Below, in pieces: positions 22,673-34,799 of a stretch of DNA of 64,000 nucleotides. The stretch spans positions 1,028,903-1,092,902 of the forward strand of contig RDEW01000005.1 of the NCBI GenBank assembly GCA_011109175.1, read 5' to 3'. The notes under the pieces were generated by a model, which was not told the DNA's origin, made no database searches, and was given only the letters and a program-made list of their open reading frames with translations. The stretch comes from Dicyema japonicum. Taxonomy: Eukaryota > Dicyemida > Rhombozoa > Dicyemidae. The position numbers and the translations under genes are program-made. Position 1 is the first letter of the stretch. Every line of letters begins with the position of its first letter.

Positions 22673-25408
22673 TCAGTCTTTAAAAAACACGTGTTTGAAA
22701 AAAACGGCGAAATCGTGATGATCATATTTAAAATGTTTTCTCACATTTCCAGAAAAATGATATTTTTCATAATGAGCAACCAACTCTTCGTGTTTCCTAC
22801 TGACTTCTTCTAAACATCTTTCATAAATTATTTCTCTATATTTCTTTGATGGTATAGAAAAAACTGAGTGCTCTTCTCCCATTTTCTCAAATCCAATGTT
22901 AAATTTCTAGAATAATTAGTTCATAAAAAACCGAGAACATCTTTTTAATTTTCATTTTGTTGAATTTTCCAAGCTAAATTATATTTTAACAAATTTACAG
23001 GAAGTTTAAAATTACTATCGATTGGTATATTCTTAAAAGGCTTCCCCCACCTAATAAAAATGAAATCAGTACAGATTTACGTAATCAATTATTGAATCGT
23101 CAATTTTTGAATTTATCCACTTTTCGACGTCTTCAATCATTTTTAGATGATCGTAGCTTCTGTAATAATTAAAAAATGTACATCAAATCAACATCAGTAA
23201 AAAAATTTATGTTACTTAGGATATGAGCGTAGTTATTGATTAAATATATATATTTGAATCCGTCTGTATACTTATCTGCATTTTTCTTAATGTTCCAATT
23301 TAACACTGGAATAAATACAGTAACTAAATTTAGGTAAAATTATACCAATGAATTCTATAGACTTTGAGTTGTAATTTGTATTTAAATTTGTATTCTCACT
23401 AAAATCGTAGTTTGGGAGGATAAAACTGAAATTATATCTTATAGAACTTCAAAATACGTTATATCGAAGTTATCATTAGTATTGTCAAATGCCTCTCTTA
23501 CAATTTCGTTACTAAGAAGAATTTTCAGTAAAACAGTCATCTAATAAAATACAAAATAAAAAAACGTTTCCTGTTATGTTAGTTATTGTCCCATCAATCG
23601 AGTCTACTTTATTATTTTGCTTTAACATTTTTTATACAAGTACCTTCAGAAAATTGATTATTACTTGAATTAACTAAATGATAATTTAACAATTTAACTG
23701 AGTTTTCCATTTCTCCGTATAAATTCGGTATTGACGAGGTTATTTCTTGAGTGCAATCCTAACGTCACAAACAGAAAGTACCTTTAATATGGAATTATAA
23801 AATGGCATAAATTTCTTAATGTAACTCATGACAATTAGCAGGTTTTTTAAAATTTGTGATACACGTTGGTGAGTTAATTTCGTAGGCCAAGTCAACAAAC
23901 AACTGAAATTTATAATTTTCGATACTTGTCCATAGTCCACTATTTTCTCAATAAAAGACATAGCCAGTTCATTTTGGCATATAATGGACACTTTTATGGG
24001 AAATATTATTCTCATGACTTCGAATTCGAATTTCAATATTTCTTTAATGTTATAAATAAGGAATATAAATTCATCCGGATCTACGACTAGAGAGTCTATT
24101 ATCATCGGTTAATGTAAAATACAGGTTTTTTCGAATTTAAAAGACTTTGTTCGAGAAGACTTCATCTGATTTGACTTTGTTTTAAAAGATTTTAATCTAA
24201 TTGAAAATTATTTATGTACGATTTCTGAACAGCAGTTAAGAAGTTGCCGTACTTTGCTTTGCCAACAAATTTAAATTTCCTTTTTATAGACTTCACATCA
24301 AAGGACTTGAATTTAATTGATTTGAGCCTTTTTTATTAAAAACATTTTATTTACGATTTTTGGAAAGTGGCCAAGGAATCAGTATATTTTCTTTTAATAA
24401 AATTTTTTTCCTGCAAATTAATAATTAAATTAACTTTTTGAATAAAATTCGTTTTAATCGATTCCATATTAAAGGACTTGACTTTAATCGATTTGACTCT
24501 AACAAGTAAATCAATTCATTTACGATGACTGGAAGGAATTGAGATATTTTCTTGAAGCGGACATTTTTTTCTAAAAATTGATTAGCAAATTAACTAGATT
24601 ATCGTAGCTTATATTGAGCATTCTAAAATTAAGTTTAAAGGAGGGTTACGGATCCTTTATACTCTCAAAAGCATAATTTAGTTTTTTTTTACGACTGGCA
24701 GAATACAGATGACAAAAATCCATGATGAGTTGAGAATCATGGATCAAGTTGATAATTCTATTAAGATAATTTGCCGTTTCTAAATTAATTAGGAAAGAAT
24801 TAGAAATTTCTTTATTTTCATCTGACATTAAAAAACCACAAACCAACCGACATCTTTTATCGAGTTGATTAATTCATATTTTTTTAATTCTTCTTGCTTT
24901 AATAAAATTTCATCAAAAATCGACTTGAACTTATCCGCATGAGTTTTCATCGTCTCTTTCTGTAATTTTTAAATAATTTATTAAAATACAGCGGTAATCA
25001 AATCATCTGACCCAGCACGATTTCTCTTTAAAAATTCCACAGCTTTAACGACATTTTTAAAAACCGAAGCACAGTCTTTTAATGAAGTCACTCTAAATCT
25101 TAAATTCGTAAAGACTTTTTGGCTTCATTTAAATTTTTATAGTGAACAAGAACTTGGTCAACTTCAGTGACATTTTTAACGGAATCTAAAAAGTTATTTC
25201 AAAGGACTTTGAATTTCTTTGATATTTTCATATAATGGTCCCAATTGTGCTAGAATTTGATCAAAGTTTGTGTTTAAGGAATTGGATAAAATTTCAATTT
25301 CTTTTGTCAAATTCTCAGATGTTGAAACGATCGCATTGAGAGTAGTCAAATTTTCTTTAGCCTTTTTTATCAAAAATTAACTATTACCCCAAAATCAACT
25401 AAAAGCAT
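22673..25408 (-). CDS. EXOC7: Exocyst complex component 7 (Exo70)
   Basis: Exo70 tethers secretory vesicles to the plasma membrane as part of the exocyst. Start ATG at 25406-25408 (MLLVDFG, then a 26-nt intron). N-terminal coiled-coil: STSENLTKEIEILSNSLNTN, then SVFKNVVKAVEFLKRNR. Middle: NYLNRIINLIHDSQLIMDFC aligned with the Exo70 VxRISRWLVEYGRNQDF region, then a repeated basic segment (see 24123-24571), VVDPDEFIFLIYNIKEILKF and CQNELAMSFIEKIVDYGQ. C-terminus: MIEDVEKWINSKIDDSI, KPFKNIPIDSNFKLP, and IIYERCLEEVSRKHEELVAH...NVRKHFKY like the Exo70 end. AT-rich with many 22-31-nt introns; some exon joins in 23.1-23.7 kb were not fully resolved. Confidence 0.8.
24123..24571 (-). repeat. EXOC7: Threefold repeat of an intron-split coding unit inside Exo70
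   Basis: Three consecutive units, about 24571-24435, 24410-24266 and 24265-24123, encode RKYLNSFQSS|VKSIKVKSF, RKYTDSLATFQKS|LKSIKFKSF and AKYGNFLTAVQKS|LKSFKTKS. Each is interrupted after the same TC dinucleotide (phase 2) by its own tiny intron: 24499-24523 (25 nt), 24328-24354 (27 nt) and 24197-24219 (23 nt). Matching intron position and phase show that a unit including its intron was duplicated. The segments are Lys/Ser-rich and lie where Exo70 proteins have a variable linker. Introns have diverged in sequence, so the duplication is not recent. Confidence 0.8.
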
Positions 25409-25559
25409 TAATTGGATATGAAAATATTTATTAATTACTTTTTATTGTGGAAAAATGTTTTTATTAATTTTAAAAATTTATTTAAAATATTTTATAAATT
25501 AAATTGCTGAAATTTAGCAAAATTGTCAAATAATTTATTAATTTTTTGCTTTATGATAA

Positions 25560-27655
25560 TTATAATTAAGGGGCTCTATCTGTCTGCCAAAATGTTCTAC
25601 AAAGTTTAAAAACTATTCGAAAGCAAATTGGTTTGGATTCAGCACGTATGTGGATAATTGTCTATCGGGACTTGTGGAAGATTTTTCTATTGACAAGGCA
25701 GCCATGATGTTAACTTAGTTATTCGAAAAGCGGACAGAATGTTCATCCCAATATCCTCTTACAAAAAATTTAATCCGAAACTATCTTCGGGCATCCTTGA
25801 ACTTATCAAGAAACGGGATGCTTTGAAGAAAACCGGAATTAATTCAGATGGCTCTATATCGTCCATACGCTCTCTAAATCGCAGAATTTCCGAACTAATC
25901 CGTGATAAACACAGACACAAGCGAAGTCGGCTTGTTGGTCGACTATGCCACAAGAACTCGTGTGGAACCTTCTGGAAGACACTAAAGAGTATCAACAGCC
26001 TCACAAAGGAAGATGACGGCGGAGTTGAAACCGTACCCCTGCCCTTGAAAATGCACGGAAACTCGCTAATAACCTCATGAAATACTATGTGTCGATCAGC
26101 CACAAGGACTTCTCTCATTTCTGCATGTCAAACAAGATGGTCCACAACAGTCGACATGTACGACGTTCTTCACTCCCTACGACGTGGAAAGGACTATTAA
26201 ATTATACGACCAACCAGAGCCTGTGGCCCCGACGGTGTCTGTGATATCCACCTGAAACACCTAGGACCTCAGGCTCATATTATGTTATCAAAACTATACA
26301 ACCAGTCTATAAATTCCCATACAATACCAAACATATGGAAGAACTCATTGATTACTCCAATCCTCAAGCCTGGAAAATTAAAAGATATTCCATCCTCTTA
26401 CCGCCCTGTCTCCATAACTTGTGCCTTGCCAAAAGTGTTGGAGAAGCTTGTACTACTGTTAATCACCCCAGTTCTACAAATTCCTGATTTTCAACATGGC
26501 TTCAGATCATGCCGTTTTAAAACGACGCATTTGATCTATATCCCAGTTCATCACAGACGGCTTCAACATGAAGACGCACTTACGGACGGCTCTGGTGTCT
26601 GCAGATATACAGAAAGCCTTCGACTCGGTTTCGAGGACTTTCCTAACAAAGAAGATCTTTAACTCAAATTTACATCCGAGCATCATGCTATGGCTGGAAA
26701 ATTTCTTAAATGGCCGACGTGGAAGAGTCCGGATTGGAAAAATTAATTCAAAATCAAGACTACTTCCTAATGGGGTCCCACAAGTCTCCCCTCTGTCTTT
26801 TCTTATTTAACTTATTTCTACACGATTTACTTACTATCAATGATCAGGACACCATGTTTTTATCTTATGTGGACGACTTGATTATCGCTGCAAGGGACAA
26901 ATCTCCCTCCAGGGCTGTGGCGGTGGTTCAGTCAAACCTCAACCAGGTGTATGACTGGCTATCCATGAATTTGCTGTCTGTGTCTGCATCCAAGTCTCAG
27001 TTCACTTTATTTACTACGGACAGAAGATTTAAAGGTGGACTTGAGATATTCCTCGGAAACATTCCTATCCCTTATACACGAATTCAGAAATCTTTAGTGT
27101 AACTTTCGACTCTCTGATGACGTTCAGTCACACGGAGGAGGTGTTAACCAAGGGTCTTCGAAAATGGAACGTCCTAAAACCCATCGTAAAGAAGAGCCCC
27201 TTAGCTCCTACTGCTTGATCAGCAAGTATATCTCCAAGTTATTGCGCCGACGATTGAATATGCCTGTTCTGCCTGGAGATTCGCTATTCTTTCTACGAGG
27301 GTGGAGCGTATGAACTTTCTCAGACGGAAGATCATGAGACATATATAATCAGACTCCACATCCGTCCCCAGTCTACTTTCAGACGAGGCGACGGTGAGAA
27401 ATCTGGGCTTCCTACGCATGGTCAATGAGCTAGGAAATCCATTCAGAGAGAGAATGGTTCATGCGGAGGAATGCAAATCGGCATTAAAAAAGTGCACTCC
27501 GATAGAATTCCTCTGCAGAAATAAAAGAAGACACTTCAGAAACGCTGGAGCATTCGAAGAGAATTCGAGAGATGTTGGAGGCTTGGATCACTTAATTTAG
27601 CAAGTTAATTCTTTCTTTCTTGGTGGTCTTGAGGTTAAATAAATAAATAAAAAAT
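25560..27655 (+). mobile_element. APE-type LINE, RT region and 3' end
   Basis: Order of pieces: YVDNCLSGLVEDFSIDKAA, ILELIKKRDALKK, WKNSLITPILKPGK, IPSSYRPVSITCALPKVLE, VSADIQKAFDSVSR (motif A), NGVPQVSPLS (motif B, QGSPLS expected), FLSYVDDLIIA (motif C with YVDD), a C-terminal region to 27600, and the tail 'tttcttggtggtcttgagg' with AAATAAATAAATAAAA. Three or more frame shifts. The tail belongs to the same type as LINE-T. The endonuclease is missing (5' truncation near 25560). Confidence 0.8.
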
Positions 27656-27659
27656 AATT

Positions 27660-28125
27660 AAGGGGCTAACGGACAAGTTTTCCTTCCAACCGATTTTTAT
27701 GAAGACGTCTGGGGACACCCACAGTAATATAGTATTTTTCAAAAATAATTGGACGACTTGTAAGAAAGCGGAAGAGGAAGCCCAAAACAAGGGTTAACTC
27801 TCTGAATATTTTTTCTCTTTTAGACTTTTCTGCGGCGGATAGTGCCTCTACTGCGCCTGATGATATTAGTAGAAGATAGTCGATATAAGTGACGTCACAT
27901 CAAATACCTTCCTTCCTCATGCGAATTGATAATTATTCCACTGTAGTTCCGTTTTCCGTCTTACCTGTCGAGCCTAGCGGGCAACAGAGTGGTATTCAGC
28001 AGACTCGAATCACGTTTTACGACACCATTTAATAAATTTTTTCAGGAGTGCTTTTTTGAAAATAAGACTATGGTTTCCTTAGATATCGACTGTTCTACTG
28101 ATTCGCTTGACATATTTTCAATCCA
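27660..28125. other. Possible decayed coding sequence, unassigned
   Basis: Around 27665-27790 an open stretch reads FSFQPIFMKTSGDTHS and NNWTTCKKAEEEAQNK, followed by a GT...TTTTAG stretch that could be an intron. No family was recognised. The rest, to the LINE end at 28130, shows nothing identifiable. Confidence 0.25.
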
Positions 28126-28129
28126 AGTT

Positions 28130-28400
28130 GGATAGAAATCCAAATGAAGGCTTTGTAAAGGTTTTCGTGGACACCTCTAAACCCTACATTTTTTGAGGAA
28201 TTAGTGAGGAAAACCGGAGTCTTACTACCCTCCAAAAAAGTTAGAAACCCCTGCCCAATCCGGAAATGCGTTGGAACCCGGGCAGAACACCGAGCAAGAA
28301 TGAGATGGCTACTCGAGGCGGCCGGAATCACCTGACGGCTATGTAGTTATTTAATTTGTCGGTGATTTTTGGTTTTTAATAATAATAATAATCATCATCG
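28130..28400 (+). mobile_element. LINE 3' end with (TAA)n tail
   Basis: Reads RNPCPIRKCVGTRAEHRARM then RWLLEAAGIT-stop, the same terminal pattern as LINE-T (ARLIAGTGIT-stop). The 3' end is a TAA microsatellite near 28377-28395. 5'-truncated. Confidence 0.7.
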
Positions 28401-28559
28401 GGATGATTTCCAATTCTATTGATCAAGAGAGCTCCCTCGGATCTCCCATCAACCAGACTGGCGATGATGATTGGAACTTTTCACTGATTTCTCAAATTTA
28501 TCTTCGAACAGAATTATTAGTCTTTCTGAGAATGTCGTTTTTAGTAGTTCTTATGTTTT

Positions 28560-29330
28560 AAGAGCGATTCCTTCCTCTTTAGAGGGAATCCGAGTACGTA
28601 CAACTGGTATGCTGAGGTTTTTGAAGCCCTGGGAATGATCTTCCTGAATAAAGAAAGGGACATCTAAATTGACCCCACAGGTTAAATCGAAGACCGATGA
28701 TATCTAAAACTATTGACCTTACAGGGTTAGGTCAGTGTGAGTCTCACACACTGTGTACTGCAGCTTCACAACCTTCAAGAGTGGCGATTCCTACTTTTAC
28801 TAACTGCAAAGTTTTTTTGAGTCCGATAAGAATTGTCCTTAGCTAGTATTTAGGCTAGGCGTCAGAAAACGAAATCCACTGTAATAGGACGTATTCTCAT
28901 TCCTTTTTGATCGAAAGAAAGTAGTTTGGTATAAGACTAAGAACATCAAGTCATCTACTGATGCTCGGGATGAAAGAGAGAATCCAATCTCTTACGTTAT
29001 TTTTAGAGACAAATATGCTAGCTGTTTGTCCACAGGAAAGGAGATTCTGCTGGTCGTTTGGGAAATTTGAGTGCTACATGTATTGGACTTCAGACGGCTC
29101 CATTATGCGGTTTTGATCTGCAAGAATCCTCATGGTCGCATTGATTCCACCTTTTGCTGCATATTACGCATCGTTTTCTTGAAGGATATATTTGGGCGAT
29201 TTCTCTTGTTTTCTTCTCACGGGGGGTATGTATATTGTGTATGTGACAAAGCAAAATTATCGTACCCAGTGTTTCCTTTTGTTGAATTTTTGCAAATCTT
29301 TTTTTCACTTGTTTTTTGAGCTTTTCCCAA
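28560..29330 (-). mobile_element. Fragment of PHD-RT-endonuclease element, minus strand
   Basis: Nucleotide-level match to copy 1: 'gggatgaaagagagaa' and 'cttacgttatttttagagac' align with 3625-3670, and 'caaaattatcgtacccag' near 29245-29275 aligns with 4028-4050. It covers the start of RT and the region before it, and is decayed. Confidence 0.7.
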
Positions 29331-29389
29331 CACTATGTTATTGCTAGAGAAATCCAACACTACTTATTCATGTTGCCGAGCACATATGA

Positions 29390-29525
29390 GTTTATCAGGT
29401 TAATCGAACGGCTTGCAGGGCTGCGGAAAGATGAGCCTAGAATGACGCGATGCCCTTCCAGAACATTGGGCTACGATCATGAGGGGTAACACCCATTGCG
29501 TGGTCAATGCCTGCAGGCCATAATG
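29390..29525 (-). repeat. Dispersed repeat family E, inverted copy
   Basis: Its reverse complement contains 'catcgcgtcattctaggctc' and 'tccgcagccctgcaa', nearly identical to 43950-44000 and similar to 52660-52700. No coding content was identified. Possibly a SINE or an untranslated part of an element. Confidence 0.65.
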
Positions 29526-30029
29526 GAGAGCTTGTCATAACAACTAACTTTATTTTTATTTAAAAAAATTTCACTTAAAAATATTACTCTTAAGAGAAAT
29601 TTGTTAGACGTAAAAATACAAATTGACGTCATTCAACATATACTGTCTCGCATTAATCTGGTCGGCAAAAGTTCAGTCCCTAGTGTTTTCATTGTGCTTG
29701 AGAAAAAAACGATTCTAGTCGAAATCGAAATAGTTTTGAATATCGTCACCAATTTGATATGACTTCATATATAAAAAGATTTTCTCTATGTTCAGCCTTA
29801 AATGTTATCACTTGAAAACGATGAGATTATTTTTCTACTCGGAATTGTCATTTAAATAGTTTCATGGACTGAAAAATTCAATGGCAAAAAGAATGCCACG
29901 TGGTACTACAAAACCTCAGCTTTGAGCTAATAAGACACAAGTTTAAGATCCACCAGTCAAGTAAAGCCATGAATCGAAAAACTCAATCCACGGAAGAGAT
30001 TTCAGAAGACTCCTAATAATGCAGAACAT

Positions 30030-30860
30030 TTGGTTAATATTCATGACTTATGAGGTCCGACAAATCAGTGATCCCGGTATCAAATGCTTCACTTAGCGAA
30101 TCGCTTACTATATCAAGGTACCAGATATTTTCAGGAGAGCAATTCTGTAAATTTTTTATTATTATAGGCAACATGAGTGAAACCATAATAGTTATAATTT
30201 CACTCGTGCAGCATTCGAAACAATCCTCCGAACCAACCTCTTCCAACCTCCCCGATTATAAGAGAGTTTCCTCAGCTCGTCTATATCGTCACTACTTCTT
30301 AGACTTGTGTTCACAAGCTTTAGATCTCCATAAAGTGTTTCTGGAAGTGTAACACGTCGACGTTCACGGAAACACGGTCCCTGTCTCATGAAGTAATCCT
30401 TCATTGCTATGTTAGCTGGAGCATCCAAGTCCATTCGTAAGATATGTCCAAATAGCCTCAACGCATGTCAACAATTTCGAGACTCAGTGGACCCGTACTT
30501 TTATATAGTGATTCCTTGTTCATTCTTGTTGGACAGTTCAGTCCTATTAAGGATCTAAGCTGTCTTTGGTGGAAATAGTCTACTCCAAGTTGTTCGGTTT
30601 TGGACGTCCCTTATGTCGATGAATTGTATATTAGGATCGGCTTGACAAAGGCTTCATGCAGTCTCAAACGAAGTGATGTGCAGGATCGTCGTTTGCCAAT
30701 CCACTATTTCATCATCTTGTTCATCGTTACCCAAGCGAGGGCCTTTCCTCTGGCAATATCTTGGCTGTCTCCAAGTAAAGAGCCAAGTTTGTTTTTCGCT
30801 ATGTTTGACAAGATCTGCTTTCCATTCTCCTGATTTCCGCAATGTCGGTTTTGCGGTGTT
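30030..30860 (-). mobile_element. LINE-G C-terminal fragment, minus strand
   Basis: Minus-strand pieces: RLHEAFVKPILIYNS, YFHQRQLRSLIGLNCPTRMN, MRLFGHILRMDLDAPANIAM, and the end SDDIDELRKLSYNRGGWKR. This is the standard post-RT region of an APE-type LINE with a (L/F)GHxLRM box. Related ends lie at 15.9-16.3, 17.6 and 34.4 kb. Confidence 0.75.
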
Positions 30861-31309
30861 CATTCTGAGGAACCATCTGTTCAGCTCACCATTTATTTTA
30901 TTTTTAAATAAATACTCAAATCCGGCGTATCCGTATGATCCTTACTAATTTCGAAAGAATACTAAAGAAAATCCTACGTCCGCCAGACAAACCCAGATTG
31001 AAAGAATTCTCGACTTTGTGTCCATACGGACCCTAAAGACAACAAAATATTGAGGCGCAAACTTCCTGAGATCAACAATTCGAATTGTTGTTTCCAAGGA
31101 CCATCAGAATGAGTGAATATGAAAACACTTCATTTCTGAATGATGAGAAGTTTAATATTTTTTTGCTTGCTTAGGACGACCAGGACTCGACATCAAATTA
31201 AAGTATCATGAGACCAAACAGTCTTGGATCAGGCTTCCTACATGTTAACGAAGATGATGTTAAACTGCACTTTTACGCAGAGCAATTTCTCCACTCAGAC
31301 AGTACACAA

Positions 31310-31560
31310 ACTTTATTTAAGGTAAGAACAGTTATTATAACTAATCGTAGCGGGAAAACCAGGGAATGCTCTTCACTTCGTATTTGTATGCAAGTCCTTT
31401 TATAAACTATCCAGTTCTGCAGTGAAATATTCACTCACTAAGCCAAAGCGTCGTAGAAACGTGGAACCTTCAACAGGAATGTAAAGCAGCGAGATTCGAA
31501 CTAGGGGTCATCAGACCTCTTGCCTTGCAATCGTTGCACTGCGCGGCCGCAGCACTAACA
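31310..31560 (-). mobile_element. SINE-C with tRNA-like head, minus strand
   Basis: The minus strand starts near 31558 with 'gcgcagtgcaacgattgcaa' (A-box region) and 'ctagttcgaatctcgctgc' (B box), continues with a body shared with 42994-43232 ('gaaggttccacg', 'gagcattcc...', 'agttat..taactgttctt'), and ends in AAATAAAGT near 31314. A tRNA-derived SINE distinct from SINE-B. Confidence 0.75.
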
Positions 31561-31627
31561 AATGGAATAAATATTTATGGATGAAAAAAATTTTACACCA
31601 AAAATTAAATAACAAAACCAATATAAA

Positions 31628-33449
31628 TTAAATATCATTAATTTGATCCAAAACCCTTTTCAATTCATTCACCATTTCATTCCGAGGAACTTTTATCTGA
31701 CGATTAAATAAAAAAGTACTTCTTCCCTTGATTTTATTGTCTGAATGATGACAAAATCATTCTCAATTTCATCCTGTCCAACAATCACCGCCAATTTAGC
31801 TTGTTTGTCTTGACTCGCTTTTTTCTGCGCTTTAAAATTACTATTCGTTTTGTAGCTGAATTCAGTCTAAAAAAGTAATGAGCCAGAAAACATTAAATCC
31901 AGCATCGAACAATTCTCTGCATATTTTTAACCGTTCCTTGATCATTTCCATCGCATCGTCATTCCTGTCCGGAATGGTAACGACAAAAACGTCAGTAAAA
32001 TTAGTCTTCAGGTTACACTTTTTTTCCTCAGGTTTTAAAATTCACTGAAACTTTATTTTCAACGAAGGAAAACAATCTCTCAACTCCAACAGAAAACCCG
32101 ACACAGGGAATCTTAACATTACTATCCTGAAACATATCGACCAGGTTATCGTAACGACCACCACCAGCAACACTCCCAACAGAAATACCATTTTCCGACT
32201 CTAATAACAATAAATCAAAATTAACCCAAAAGTCGAACCTCGAAAATAAGTCCGGTATAATAATCCAACCCACGTGCCAAACTCAAGTCAAAATTTATCT
32301 TAACGATAAAGAAAATAAAATGCCTTTGATATAATTCCAAATGCCTCACAATATTCAAAAAGTAGGTCCATCTCCCTCAAGGCGTCAGCAGCTGTAGAAT
32401 TGGAGGAAAGTGATTCATCGTCCAACAATTTAGACACCAATTCTCTACCCCCTCTTGTAAGATTGCAATCAACCATTCATTTCAACGTAATATTTGAGCA
32501 TATTGACGATCGACGGGTCAATTTCCTTAACATTTACCAACTCATGGGCTACTTCTTCCCAGGGAACCTAAATAACAAGCAATAGATACCTTATCCAGTT
32601 TATCTACGGAAGAACAAATGGTGGTAAATTTATTTGACGGGGAATTCAACGAAAGCAACAATCCGTCAAGGAGTTTTCTACTGTTAATCTAGAAAATGAC
32701 ATTATCTGTACTTTGATAACAAATTCGCCCAGATTTAGGCAAGTAAATACTTCATAGACAATTCTCAGTATCTCTGCATCTGGAAGCATGGGGGAGTAGT
32801 CACCGGCAATGTCAAAATCCTAAACAGTTTGAATCACTATAAACGCATTGCAGGAACTCCCTGAACCTTCCTCTGTTCATAGCCGGATTGTCTCGTCTGT
32901 AAACTTTACCAATGTGGTATCTCTTCATCTTGCTAATCTTCCGAGAAGCCAAATATCTAGCAAATGGGACCTTTTAGGATAAAAAATAAATTCACAGTCA
33001 GATCATATCTAAGTGATAAAAGTTCACCCCCCTGATCAACCAAATCGTAGATTAGCTTAGATTCCTCACCATATTTTCCAGTAAGAATTTCCTTGAATTT
33101 AAAGCCTTAAATAACTTTCAATTCAAAGACAGGAGTGTCTATACTCTCAGCTCCATGTTTCTTGAAACATCTTACGATTTTTCCCATAATCTGATCTCTT
33201 ATTATCATCTGAGAAGGAATAAAATCTTGTGTTCCCTTGAATATTACCATTTTTTTACTTTGGCGGTTTTTATTTTGACCTTTTCAGAGTTAGAACGTTT
33301 TGCTCTCAATGAAAAAAGCTTACTTATTTCTAATTGAATCTAAAAATAGATATAATGATTTCTAAGACTTGATTATTATCGAGGTTTTGAAAATCCAAAT
33401 TTCTGAGTATTTTATATTGTCTGTCTAACTCACCTTCTGAAGTGCACAT
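31628..33449 (-). CDS. HARS1: Histidyl-tRNA synthetase
   Basis: Class II synthetase charging tRNA-His. From ATG 33447-33449 ([16 protein letters not shown]) to TAA 31628-31630, removing 13 introns (22-29 nt, one of 40) gives 496 residues in a single frame. An N-terminal WHEP-like helix region is hinted at by [14 protein letters not shown]. Then [14 protein letters not shown] (motif 1 region), [40 protein letters not shown] (motif 2), [50 protein letters not shown] (HisA box), [13 protein letters not shown] (HisB), [15 protein letters not shown] (motif 3), and an anticodon-binding domain with [11 protein letters not shown] and [10 protein letters not shown]. The intron at 32299-32323 is GC-AG. 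A single cytosolic/mitochondrial form cannot be judged; no clear targeting signal. Confidence 0.95.
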
Positions 33450-33544
33450 GCGTCTCACCAGAAATAAACAACGAGATAAATGCTTTATGTTGATCATTAA
33501 TTTGAGTTTTTATTTATAAAACATTCAAATATTAACTAAAATAT

Positions 33545-34205
33545 TTTATAAATGAGACGTTTTCCTTTTGGCAACTATAAAATTAGATTTTGACTTACAA
33601 ACAATCCACCATCCCTATATACCAACGTACGATGTCCTCTGTCCATTTTGCAACCTCTACGTGTTGACAACAAATCACTTATTTGAATGTCATGAATTAG
33701 TACAACGTTCGTCTACATTGCCGGGACTGACCGATCTATGGGAGCGACCAACATTATCTGCGTCCTATTTAATAGCTGCTGGCCTCCTACAAGTTAGTGA
33801 GGCCTGGATTACTTAACTAACAATCCACTACGCTCCACAGATTCAATTCAATATAGAGGAAAACTATTCATACGATGGACCCTCATTCTGGATCAATGGT
33901 TAATCCCCTACTCACGAAAGCTACTATCCGTAGTCGCGGATCCGGGTTCTTTCGGGTCTGTGAGGAGGATGGAAACCCGCTTAGCCTGTCTTTTTCCAAA
34001 ACAAAAGAAAGTCGATTGGTTAGGAAGTTCCCCTCCCTAATCGGATTCCTCTGTAGGGATGAGAGAGGGTTCTTTCGGACGGTAGAGAGAACAATGGGAG
34101 ACTACAGACTTTGGATGGCTCGGTTGATTGCGGGAACTGGGATTACCTAACTGTCTGACGTTTTTCTGTCTTTCTCGGTATCCCTGAGTTCTAAATAAAA
34201 TAATA
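33545..34205 (+). mobile_element. LINE-T, 3' part with zinc-finger region
   Basis: First ORF (33568-33816): CPFCNLYVLTTNHLFECHEL, a CCHC-like motif common at the C-terminus of APE-type LINEs. A second ORF (33875-34150) reads TKESRLVRKFPSLIGFLCRD and ends WMARLIAGTGIT. Tail: 'ggtatccctgagttctaaat' with AATAAAATAATAAA. This is the longest copy of the LINE-T 3' end in the window; others lie at 9953 and 39985. Confidence 0.8.
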
Positions 34206-34334
34206 AAATAAATGGGCCTCTTGTGCTATCATAATAGATTTCTTCGCTATCAACCGAGATTAAGTCTCAATGGATGTGTTCTTGCCCTGGAATTTACCAA
34301 CAAATGTGTGGATTATTAATTTGAGGAATGTTAG

Positions 34335-34520
34335 TTAGTTAAATGCATTTCCGCGTTACCCATAAGCATATGAATACTTAGGATTCTGCCTGTGCCGTAC
34401 TCTTCACTATCCGTTCTACCAGTTTTCTCCCTGTAACTTTTCTCCTCGCACGTCTCCGCAGTTCATCGAGGTCGTCTGCAGTCCTCTGACGTTGAAAGTT
34501 TCAATTGTAAACGGGGTAGA
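34335..34520 (-). mobile_element. LINE-G C-terminus and 3' end, minus strand
   Basis: The minus strand encodes ADDLDELRRRARRKVTGRKL then VERIVKSTAQAES-stop, paralogous to SDDIDELRKLSYNRGG at 30.2 kb. The 3' UTR part (34340-34420) recurs at 19035-19140. Confidence 0.7.
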
Positions 34521-34604
34521 ATAGACATACTGATAGTAAGATAGACATAGACATTACTAGAGGTTTCAACCACTTAACCAACTGATTTGATGAAATTAAA
34601 GAAT

Positions 34605-34735
34605 TCCAAAAACTACGGTAACACCAGACTAACGATTCACATGATTCCAGCACGCTCCAAGAGAGACTTCAACTTGGCACGATATTCCTCACTCCGATGT
34701 ACTGCTTGTAGATAGAGTTCAAGACTGGATACGGT
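34605..34735 (-). mobile_element. LINE 3' end, minus strand
   Basis: The minus strand reads RAKLKSLLERAGIM-stop followed by 'agtctggtgttaccgtag'. Same terminus as at 6035-6150 and 59735-59900. Confidence 0.7.
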
Positions 34736-34799
34736 ATTTATTAATTTTTACTTTTCATTTAATTATAAACATTTTTTTATTTTAATAATGAATTACTTA

